NCBI RefSeq assembly: GCF_031844685.1
Contig: NZ_CP134605.1
Location: 3,616,001-3,680,000, forward strand
Length of the DNA stretch: 64,000 nucleotides
Source of the DNA: Streptomyces sp. ITFR-21
GTDB taxonomy: Bacteria > Actinomycetota > Actinomycetes > Streptomycetales > Streptomycetaceae
Direction of reading: 5' to 3'
This document shows, piece after piece, positions 57,591 to 64,000 of this stretch (its first letter is position 1; every line of letters begins with the position of its first letter). The notes beneath the pieces were generated by a model that ran no database searches, was not told the DNA's origin, and saw only the letters and a program-made list of their open reading frames with translations. Both the position numbers and the translations under genes were made by a program.

Positions 57591-58529
57591 ATGACCGCCG
57601 CCGACTCCCATACGCCCGTCACCGACGCTGTGGACTGCGAGGACCGGACGGCCGCCGAGGAGGCGTCGGCCTTCGGGCAGCCGCCGGTGCCGCCGGACGC
57701 CACCGAGGCGTACGGCGGCCACCGCGACCAGGTGATCGACTTCTACCGGCCCCGCACGGCGGCCGACCGGCCCGCACCCCTGGTCGCGCTGCTGCACGGA
57801 GGCGCTTGGCGGGCCGCCTACGACCGGGTCCACGCCTCCCCGCTCGCCGCCCACCTGGCCGCCCAGGGCTACGCGGTGGCCTCGGTGGAGTACCGCCGCG
57901 GCCACGCGCCGAACGCCCCGCGGCAGCCGCTCCAGGGCCCCGGTGCGCCCGGACCCGGACCCGGCGGGCGCTGGCCGGAGACCTTCGACGACGTGGCCGC
58001 CGCCCTCGACGCGCTGCCCGAGCTGGCCGTGCGGACGCTGGGCGCCCGCACCGTGGACCCCGGGCGCGCCGTGCTCACCGGGCACAGCGCGGGCGGGCAG
58101 CTCGCGCTGTGGGGCGCCGCACGCCATGTGCTGCCCGCTGACTCGCCTTGGCACCGCTCCGCACCTCCCCCGTTCCGCGGCGTCGTGGCCCTCGCGCCGA
58201 TCGCCGACTTCACCACGGCGATCCGGCTGCGCGTCTGCTCCGGCGCGGTCGTCGATCTGCTCGGCGGCCCCGACCACCTCACCGACCGCCTCCCCCACAC
58301 CGACCCCGCCGCGCTGCTCCCCACCGGAATCGCCACCACCATCGTGCACGGCACCACTGACAACGTGGTCCCACCGGAGGTGACCAGGGCTTTCGCCCGC
58401 GCGGCAGCCGCGGCGGGCGAGGAGTCGGCGGTCTGCTGGCTGCCGTCCACCGGGCACTTCCCGCTGATCGACCCGACCGCGCCCGCGGCGGCGGCCGTCG
58501 CCGTCGAGATCGCCCGACTCCTCCGGTGA
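57591..58529 (+). CDS. Alpha/beta hydrolase, probable N-formylkynurenine formamidase
   Basis: A 312-residue carboxylesterase-like alpha/beta hydrolase. The oxyanion HGG motif lies in LLHGGAWR (about 66), and the nucleophile Ser in GHSAGGQ (about 163). The acid Asp (about 261, HGTTDNVVPP) and His (about 291, STGHF) complete the triad. Its place after kynA and kynU suggests the missing kynurenine formamidase step, so the three genes would convert tryptophan to anthranilate. That assignment rests on context. Confidence 0.8.
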   Translation: MTAADSHTPVTDAVDCEDRTAAEEASAFGQPPVPPDATEAYGGHRDQVIDFYRPRTAADRPAPLVALLHGGAWRAAYDRVHASPLAAHLAAQGYAVASVEYRRGHAPNAPRQPLQGPGAPGPGPGGRWPETFDDVAAALDALPELAVRTLGARTVDPGRAVLTGHSAGGQLALWGAARHVLPADSPWHRSAPPPFRGVVALAPIADFTTAIRLRVCSGAVVDLLGGPDHLTDRLPHTDPAALLPTGIATTIVHGTTDNVVPPEVTRAFARAAAAAGEESAVCWLPSTGHFPLIDPTAPAAAAVAVEIARLLR

Positions 58530-58897
58530 TCGCACCGGCCCGGGGGCCCACCCGAGACCACCCCGGGCCGCGCCCGCACCCCGCCGTGCCCCCGACGCCC
58601 ACTGCCTCCGTTGGGCGCGCACCCGCCCACGGGAGGGCCCTGCGGCGAGCAGAGACCCGCGGACCAAGGGGGGCCGGCCCCGGCCGGCCGGAGCCGCGTC
58701 AGGTGGGCCGGTAGCGCCCGGCGTCCGCGCGCCCGCCGGGCCCGTCCGCGCGGCCCCTGAGGGCGGCGGAAGCACGCCGTGCCGACGCCGGGCGGGATCG
58801 GCGACAGCGGGCCGTCGGCCCCGGCGCGGGCCCGGTGGCGGTCGGCAACCCGGCAGTCCGGGCGGGCACGGGCCCCGGTGGGCCCGGGAGCCGGCGC
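58530..58897. other. Spacer between convergent hydrolase and crp genes
   Basis: About 370 bp of extremely GC-rich sequence without a gene. The right end has the crp terminator at 58870-58887. Confidence 0.5.
58870..58887 (-). terminator. Terminator of crp
   Basis: CGGGCCC (58870-58876) and GGGCCCG (58881-58887) form a 7-bp stem with a 4-nt loop, 11 bp past the crp stop codon on the minus strand. Confidence 0.6.
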
Positions 58898-59572
58898 CTA
58901 GCGGCTGCGCTTGGCGAGCCGCTCCACGTCGAGCAGGATCACCGCCCGCGCCTCCAGGCGGAGCCAGCCGCGGCCGGCGAAGTCGGCGAGCGCCTTGTTG
59001 ACGGTCTCGCGGGACGCGCCGACGAGCTGGGCCAGCTCTTCCTGGGTCAGGTCGTGGACGACGTGGATGCCCTCCTCGGACTGGACGCCGAACCGGCGGG
59101 ACAGGTCGAGAAGCGCCTTGGCCACTCGGCCGGGCACGTCGGAGAAGACCAGGTCGGACATGACGTCGTTGGTGCGGCGCAGCCGGCGCGCGACCGCCCG
59201 GAGCAGGGCGGTGGAGACCTCCGGCCGGACGTTCAGCCAGGGCTGGAGGTCGCCGTGGCCGAGGCCGAGCAGCTTGACCTCGGTGAGCGCGGTGGCGGTG
59301 GCGGTCCGCGGCCCGGGGTCGAAGAGCGACAGCTCCCCGATCAGCTCACCGGGCCCGACGACGGCCAGCATGTTCTCCCGGCCGTCGGGCGAGGTGCGGT
59401 GCAGCTTCACCTTGCCTTCGGTGACGACGTACAGCCGGTCCCCGGGGTCACCCTCGTGGAACAGTGAGTCGCCACGTGCGAGCGTGACCTCCGACATGGA
59501 GCCACGCAGTTCAGCGGCCTGCTCGTCGTCGAGCGCCGCGAAAAGCGGGGCACGGCGCAGAACGTCGTCCAC
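58898..59572 (-). CDS. crp: cAMP receptor protein (Crp/Fnr family)
   Basis: Global regulator of germination, development and antibiotic production in streptomycetes. It is 224 residues from GTG 59572, which has AAGGAG upstream and matches the known S. coelicolor Crp length; in-frame ATGs at 59593 and 59617 are less likely. The cAMP-binding domain holds LFHEGDPGDRLYVVTEGKVK and GELIGELSLFDPGPRTATA, in which Gly-Glu and Arg-Thr contact cAMP. The C-terminal winged helix has LTQEELAQLVGASRETVNKAL. It is transcribed divergently from nth. Confidence 0.95.
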   Translation of the reverse strand: MDDVLRRAPLFAALDDEQAAELRGSMSEVTLARGDSLFHEGDPGDRLYVVTEGKVKLHRTSPDGRENMLAVVGPGELIGELSLFDPGPRTATATALTEVKLLGLGHGDLQPWLNVRPEVSTALLRAVARRLRRTNDVMSDLVFSDVPGRVAKALLDLSRRFGVQSEEGIHVVHDLTQEELAQLVGASRETVNKALADFAGRGWLRLEARAVILLDVERLAKRSR

Positions 59573-59759
59573 GAGCTCTCTCCTTGTCGACATCGACGGG
59601 TCTTCCCCATGATGCATGACGTCTCAAACAGTGCGATCAATCACAAGGATGTCTTATCAGAGCGCGCGGGGGTTCCCCGGGGGTCCGATCGGGGGTCCGG
59701 ATTCGGCCCCCGGACCGGGTTCGAGGGCGGATGTCAGCGGCGAGGCTTAGGCTGGCCGG

Positions 59760-60611
59760 GTGTCAGATACGCCGAGCGTGCAGAAGAAACGGACGGCCAG
59801 GACGGCCGAACGGGTGGCCGCCCCGTCGGATTCAGCTGTGAGCGAACAGCCTCCGCCGGCTGCCCTGGTCCGGCGGGCCCGGCGGATCAACCGCGAACTC
59901 GCCGAGGTGTATCCGTACGCCCATCCCGAGCTGGACTTCGAGAGCCCCTTCCAGCTGCTGATCGCCACCGTGCTGTCCGCGCAGACCACCGACCTGCGGG
60001 TCAACCAGACGACGCCCGCGCTGTTCGCGAAGTACCCGGCGCCCGAGGACATGGCCGCCGCCGACCCGGCCGAGCTGGAGCAGATCCTGCGCCCGACCGG
60101 CTTCTTCCGGGCCAAGGCAAAGTCCGCGATCGGCCTCTCCGCGGCGCTGCGGGACGAGTTCGGCGGTGAGGTGCCGGGCCGGCTGGCGGACCTGGTCAAG
60201 CTGCCCGGGGTCGGCCGCAAGACCGCCAACGTGGTCCTGGGCAACGCCTTCGGCGTACCGGGCCTGACCGTGGACACCCACTTCGGCCGCCTTTCCCGCC
60301 GCTTCGGCTGGACCACCTCGGAGGACCCGGAGAAGGTCGAGCGCGACGTGGCCCGGCTCTTCCCCAAGTCCGACTGGACGATGCTGTCGCACCGGGTGAT
60401 CTTCCACGGCCGCCGGATGTGCCACGCCCGCAAGCCCGCCTGCGGGGTCTGCCCGATCGCCCACCTGTGCCCGTCGGTCGGTGAGGGCGAGATGGACCCG
60501 GAGAAGGCGAGGAAGCTGCTCAAGTACGAGAAGGGCGGCTTCCCGGGACAGCGGCTCAACCCGCCCCCGGACTACCCGGGGCAGCCCGCGCCGCCGCTGG
60601 CCGCCTCATGA
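59760..60611 (+). CDS. nth: Endonuclease III (DNA glycosylase/AP lyase)
   Basis: Base-excision repair enzyme that removes oxidised pyrimidines and nicks at the abasic site. The 283 residues include a disordered N-terminal 35, the helix-hairpin-helix [13 protein letters not shown] with catalytic Lys, the catalytic Asp in [13 protein letters not shown], and a C-terminal [4Fe-4S] loop C-x6-C-x2-C-x5-C ([17 protein letters not shown]). GTG 59760. The stop overlaps the Nudix start (ATGA). Confidence 0.96.
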   Translation: MSDTPSVQKKRTARTAERVAAPSDSAVSEQPPPAALVRRARRINRELAEVYPYAHPELDFESPFQLLIATVLSAQTTDLRVNQTTPALFAKYPAPEDMAAADPAELEQILRPTGFFRAKAKSAIGLSAALRDEFGGEVPGRLADLVKLPGVGRKTANVVLGNAFGVPGLTVDTHFGRLSRRFGWTTSEDPEKVERDVARLFPKSDWTMLSHRVIFHGRRMCHARKPACGVCPIAHLCPSVGEGEMDPEKARKLLKYEKGGFPGQRLNPPPDYPGQPAPPLAAS

Positions 60612-61291
60612 CCCAGGCGCGGGACGCGGGCGCTTGGGGCGTCCAGGTCAGCGCCGCCGGGGTGCCGTCCTGGCTGCGCCCGGTGGCGGACGTGGTGGAC
60701 GAGGTGTACCCCGAGCAGCTCAGCCGCTTCCTGCCGCCTCCCGAGGGCGGCCGGCAGTCGGCGGTACTGATCCTGTTCGGCGAGGGGGAGCGCGGCCCCG
60801 ACCTGCTGCTCATCGAGCGCTCGGCGGCCCTGCGGTCGCACGCCGGACAGCCCTCCTTCCCCGGCGGCGCCCTGGACCCGGAGGACGGCGACCCGGAGGG
60901 CGAGGGGCCGCTGCGGGCCGCGCTGCGCGAGGCCCGGGAGGAGACCGGCCTGGATCCGGCCGGAGTGCAGGTCTTCGGGGTGCTGCCGCGGCTCTACATC
61001 CCGGTCAGCGGCTTCGTGGTCACCCCGGTGCTGGGCTGGTGGCGCGAGCCCAGCCCGGTCGCCGTGGTGGATCCGGCCGAGACCGCCCGGGTCTTCCGCG
61101 TGCCCGTGAGCGAGCTCACCGACCCGGCCAACCGGGCGACGCTCGTCCACCCCAGCGGCTTCCGCGGGGCGGCTTTCCTGGTCGCGGGCGCCCTGGTCTG
61201 GGGCTTCACCGCGGGCCTGATCGACAAGATCCTGCACTACGCGGGCTGGGAGCGTCCCTGGGACCACGACCGCACGGTCCCGCTGGGCTGA
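60608..61291 (+). CDS. Nudix hydrolase, CoA pyrophosphatase type
   Basis: Likely hydrolyses CoA or its derivatives, or other nucleoside diphosphates. It has 227 residues; the Nudix box runs from [10 protein letters not shown] to [10 protein letters not shown] and includes a few extra residues before the REx2EE part. The segment [20 protein letters not shown] resembles the CoA-pyrophosphatase signature LRxHxGQxxFPGG. It is translationally coupled to nth, as in other actinomycetes. Confidence 0.9.
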   Translation: MTQARDAGAWGVQVSAAGVPSWLRPVADVVDEVYPEQLSRFLPPPEGGRQSAVLILFGEGERGPDLLLIERSAALRSHAGQPSFPGGALDPEDGDPEGEGPLRAALREAREETGLDPAGVQVFGVLPRLYIPVSGFVVTPVLGWWREPSPVAVVDPAETARVFRVPVSELTDPANRATLVHPSGFRGAAFLVAGALVWGFTAGLIDKILHYAGWERPWDHDRTVPLG

Positions 61292-61617
61292 GCTGTTCTT
61301 CGCCGGGCCGGGCGGTTCGCCCGGCGGACACCCGGGCCCGTGGAACCGCGGCCACCCGAGCCGTATGACCGCGGCACCCGTATGCCTGCGGCCACCTGCG
61401 CCGTAGGACCGCACACCGGTGCGACCACCCCGCCCGTACGACAGCGGCCCGCGCCGTACCGCCTCCCGCGGGCCGTCCGGGCCGCGGCTCGCCCGCACCG
61501 CGCCGGTTTCCCGCCGGGCGCGGGCGGTCCCCGCGGTCCGCGCGCGGGCCCGCCGGGGCCGTATGCCGACGTTCACCTGGGCCGTACGGTGCCGCGCGGA
61601 CAGTTCCGCGTGAGACC
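61292..61617. other. Spacer before the MarP-like gene
   Basis: A GC-rich gap of 326 bp with no coding region. No terminator stands out, and the MarP-like gene has only a weak ribosome site. Confidence 0.4.
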
Positions 61618-62826
61618 GTGTTCTTCGTGAACGTGCTGGACATCCTGCTCATCCTCGCCGCCGTGTGGTTCGCCGTGGTCGGCTACCGGCAGGGGTTCGT
61701 CGTCGGCGTCATGTCGGTGACGGGCTTCCTCGGCGGCGGCCTCGCCGCGATCTACCTGCTGCCGGTGATCTGGGACAGCGCCACCGACAGCGCCACGCCG
61801 GGCTCGGTGGCGGTAATCACCGCCGTGGTCATCGTGATCGTGTGCGCGTCTGTCGGGCAGGCGCTGACCACCCACCTGGGCAACAAGGTGCGCGGCCGGA
61901 TCACCTGGTCCCCGGCCCGGGCCCTGGACGCGAGCGGGGGTGCGCTGGTCAACGTGGCGGCCATGCTGGTGGTGGCCTGGCTGATCGGCAGCGCGCTGGC
62001 GACCACGACGCTGCCGACCATAGGCCGCGAGGTGCGTTCCTCCAAGGTCCTGCTCGGGGTGTCCCAGGTGGTGCCGGCCCAGGCCGACACCTGGTTCGAC
62101 GACTTCAGCACGACTCTGGCGCAGAACGGACTGCCGCAGGTGTTCGGCACCTTCGGCTCGGAGCCGATCACCTCGGTGCCCGCGCCCGACCCGGCGCTGG
62201 TGCGCAGCGCGGTCGTCACCGAGGCCTGGCGCAGCATCGTGAAGGTGGTCGGCACCGCGCCCGGCTGCGGCAAGGTGCTGGAGGGCTCGGGCTTCGTGTT
62301 CGCCAAGGACCGGGTGATGACCAACGCGCACGTCGTCGGCGGCGTGCGCGAGCCCACCGTGCAGGTCGGCGGCGAGGGCAGGCTGCACGACGCCCGGGTG
62401 GTGCTCTACGACTGGCAGCGCGACGTCGCGGTGCTGGACGTGCCGGGCCTGGACGCGCCCTCGCTCTCCTTCGCCACCAGCGACGCGCGTTCCAAGGACG
62501 ACGCGATCGTGGCCGGCTTCCCGGAGAACGGCGGCTTCGACGTCCGCGCGGCCCGCGTCCGCGGGCGGATCGAGGCCAGCGGCCCGGACATCTACCACCG
62601 CGGCACCGTGCACCGCGACGTGTACTCGCTGTACGCCACCGTCCGCCAGGGCAACTCCGGCGGCCCGCTGCTCACCCCCGACGGCAAGGTCGCGGGCGTC
62701 GTCTTCGCCAAGTCGCTGGACGACGCCAACACCGGCTACGCGCTGACCGCCGACGAGGTGGCCCCGGACGCGAGCGCGGGCCGTGGCGCGGACCAGCGGG
62801 TGGACAGCGAGGGCTGCGCGCTGTGA
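61618..62826 (+). CDS. MarP-like membrane serine protease (CvpA plus trypsin fold)
   Basis: A 402-residue protein. The N-terminal 160 residues form four transmembrane helices like CvpA (VLDILLILAAVWFAVVGYRQG, then VAVITAVVIVIVCASVGQAL and others). The periplasmic-side trypsin-like domain has the triad His238 (TNAHVVGG), Asp269 (QRDVAVLD) and Ser347 (QGNSGGPLL). Mycobacterial MarP protects cells from acid and acts on peptidoglycan hydrolases. GTG 61618 is used; GTG 61627 is as plausible, since neither has a clear ribosome site. Confidence 0.93.
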   Translation: MFFVNVLDILLILAAVWFAVVGYRQGFVVGVMSVTGFLGGGLAAIYLLPVIWDSATDSATPGSVAVITAVVIVIVCASVGQALTTHLGNKVRGRITWSPARALDASGGALVNVAAMLVVAWLIGSALATTTLPTIGREVRSSKVLLGVSQVVPAQADTWFDDFSTTLAQNGLPQVFGTFGSEPITSVPAPDPALVRSAVVTEAWRSIVKVVGTAPGCGKVLEGSGFVFAKDRVMTNAHVVGGVREPTVQVGGEGRLHDARVVLYDWQRDVAVLDVPGLDAPSLSFATSDARSKDDAIVAGFPENGGFDVRAARVRGRIEASGPDIYHRGTVHRDVYSLYATVRQGNSGGPLLTPDGKVAGVVFAKSLDDANTGYALTADEVAPDASAGRGADQRVDSEGCAL

Positions 62827-63268
62827 GGGGCCGGCGCCGTTGCGGCCGGCGCCGACCGCGGGGTGGCGCGAGCTCTCAGCGGCGCGGGCCGCGGCGTCGG
62901 CCCCGAGGGACGCGGGGGCCGTTCAGTCGCGGGGATGCCGCAGCCTGGCGCCGACCCAGCGGGCTCTGCGGCCGAGGATGCGGGGGATGCCGAGTCGGCT
63001 CTGCCCCGACGGGAGTACCGCCATGGGGGCCGCGTTCTCGACGGCGGTGAAAGTGCTGCTGCGGCGATTGCGTGATACGTCACGGTAGTCGTGCGTCCAA
63101 CCCATACGAAGCTACGTGCCCGCGCCTCTTGGTCGGTAATCGCCGTTTGCCCGTCCGATTGGCCTATGCGTCCGGCATTTTGACCGATCATCTGACAGTC
63201 GTACCGGCGAGGTAAGAGGCTCGTCTTCCCCGTTCCGCCGAGGGCATGCCACACCTGGCGGCAAAACC
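62827..63268. other. Region between MarP-like and hydrolase genes
   Basis: It contains the possible small gene at 62923-63105. The stretch 63106-63240 is AT-richer, as expected for a promoter reading to the left. No terminator or RNA gene was recognised. Confidence 0.4.
62923..63105 (-). CDS. Possible small basic protein
   Basis: A 60-codon frame (start MGWTHDYRDVSRNRRSS; Arg-rich, with RLGIPRILGRRARWVGARLR near the end) in an otherwise non-coding gap. It has no ribosome site, which counts against it. Its amino-acid composition is not that of a random shadow frame, and an AT-rich promoter-like region lies upstream. No family recognised. Confidence 0.4.
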   Translation of the reverse strand: MGWTHDYRDVSRNRRSSTFTAVENAAPMAVLPSGQSRLGIPRILGRRARWVGARLRHPRD

Positions 63269-64000
63269 TCAGCGGTCCGGTTCCGGGTCCTGCAGCCAGT
63301 TGATCAGCTCGGCCGAGAACGCCGCCGGGTCCTCCTCGTGCGGAAAGTGCCCCAGCCCGTCGAAGAGCCGCCAGCGGTAGGGCGCCTCCACGTACTCCCC
63401 GCTGCCGGCCACGTTCCGGGTCCCGATCGCCGGGTCGAGCGAGCCGTGCATCTGCAGCGTCGGCACCCGTACCGGGCGCTTCATCCGCCGGTTGAACTGG
63501 ATACCGTCCGGCCGGGCCATCGACCGCACCATCCAGCGGTACGGCTCGACCGCGCAGTGCGCCGTCGACGGGATCTGCATCGCCCGCTGGTACAGCTCCA
63601 CCGCGCGCCGGTCCGGCGGCTGCGGCCCCGACCACTCCCGCATCAGCTTGCCGACCAGCGCCGCGTCGTCCGCGATCAGCTGACGCTCCGGCAGCCACGG
63701 CCGCTGGAAGCCCCAGACGTACGCCCCCGACCGGCTCTGCCGCAGGTCGGTGAGCATCGCGGCCCGCCAGCGGCGCGGGTGCGGCATCGAGCAGACCGCG
63801 AGCCGCCGCACGAGCTTGGGCCGCATCGCCGCCGCCGTCCAGGCCAGATAACCGCCCAGGTCATGCCCCACGAGTGCCGCGTCCGGCTCGCCCAGCGAGC
63901 GGATCACGCCGGTGACGTCGAGCGCGAGGTTGCCGGCGTCGTAGCCGCGGGGCGTGCGGTCGCTGCCGCCGACGCCGCGCAGGTCCATCGCCACCGCGCG
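63269..64000 (-). CDS. Epoxide-hydrolase/dehalogenase-like alpha/beta hydrolase (5' end outside window)
   Basis: The frame is open to the window edge, so the start is missing; 243 residues are visible. DLRGVGGSDRTPRGYD comes early, and GHDLGGYLAW carries the nucleophile Asp, as in epoxide hydrolases and haloalkane dehalogenases rather than Ser esterases. The cap domain is Trp-rich (YVWGFQRPWLPE). LFDGLGHFPHEEDP includes the catalytic His. It converges with the MarP-like gene. The substrate is unknown. Confidence 0.9.
   Translation of the reverse strand, partial: RAVAMDLRGVGGSDRTPRGYDAGNLALDVTGVIRSLGEPDAALVGHDLGGYLAWTAAAMRPKLVRRLAVCSMPHPRRWRAAMLTDLRQSRSGAYVWGFQRPWLPERQLIADDAALVGKLMREWSGPQPPDRRAVELYQRAMQIPSTAHCAVEPYRWMVRSMARPDGIQFNRRMKRPVRVPTLQMHGSLDPAIGTRNVAGSGEYVEAPYRWRLFDGLGHFPHEEDPAAFSAELINWLQDPEPDR

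Noticed and set aside
63040-63062. CGACGGCGGTGAAAG resembling half of the GTTCAC-N4-GTGAAC site
   Set aside because: Only one half-site matches; it lies inside the possible small frame and not in a clear promoter.

Overview
The window is 64 kb of very GC-rich DNA (Shine-Dalgarno starts, many GTG starts, GTGA/ATGA gene overlaps) and reads as the chromosome of a Streptomyces-like actinomycete. The markers are the dnaK-grpE-dnaJ-hspR operon with HspR (HAIR) operators, ClpB under the same operator, a CebR-type cellulase operator, a Crp of the S. coelicolor type, a MarP-type protease and a parS-like site.

Layout. 1-4.6 kb: two secreted plant-cell-wall hydrolases (GH9 with CBM3/FN3/CBM2, cut by the window edge; GH12 with a discoidin-like domain under a CebR-type palindrome), with an orphan beta-trefoil fragment between them. 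4.8-5.7 kb: an antitoxin/Doc-Fic pair and tRNA-Gly(CCC). 5.9-11.4 kb: a zinc-ribbon miniprotein, dcd, a Yip1-family membrane protein, a large membrane Fe-S oxidoreductase and a degenerate LytR-CpsA-Psr protein. 11.4-21.3 kb: the heat-shock block dnaK-grpE-dnaJ-hspR, an F420/PPOX-type protein, a cytochrome P450, clpB and a YbjN protein.

21.3-46 kb is accessory. It holds a PIG-V-like mannosyltransferase, a BAHD-like acyltransferase, a winged-helix protein, a small gene pair with CxxC motifs and two XRE-type regulators. The main feature is a compact FxLD-type class I lanthipeptide operon (29.97-37.85 kb): FxLD methyltransferase, 56-aa precursor, full-length LanB, LanC, a second stand-alone SpaB_C protein and an APH-like kinase protein. 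A convergent type I restriction-modification system (hsdM-hsdS-hsdR) follows, then a complete PLP aminotransferase gene and a 3'-truncated second copy, which looks like an insertion scar. Identical GTTCAC-N4-GTGAAC palindromes lie before the CxxC gene pair and before the lanthipeptide operon and may link their control.

47-64 kb is mostly housekeeping: DUF2617, a membrane-anchored spermidine-synthase-like protein, an SRPBCC/CoxG-like protein, aldose epimerase, pyrE, a parS-like site, class II fructose-bisphosphate aldolase, DUF3151, then a tryptophan-to-anthranilate kynurenine set (tryptophan dioxygenase, kynureninase, formamidase-like hydrolase). These are followed by crp, endonuclease III, a CoA-type Nudix hydrolase, a MarP-like serine protease and an epoxide-hydrolase-like gene cut by the right edge. 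Family names come from motif recognition by eye, without database searches; comparisons with S. coelicolor gene order are from memory.
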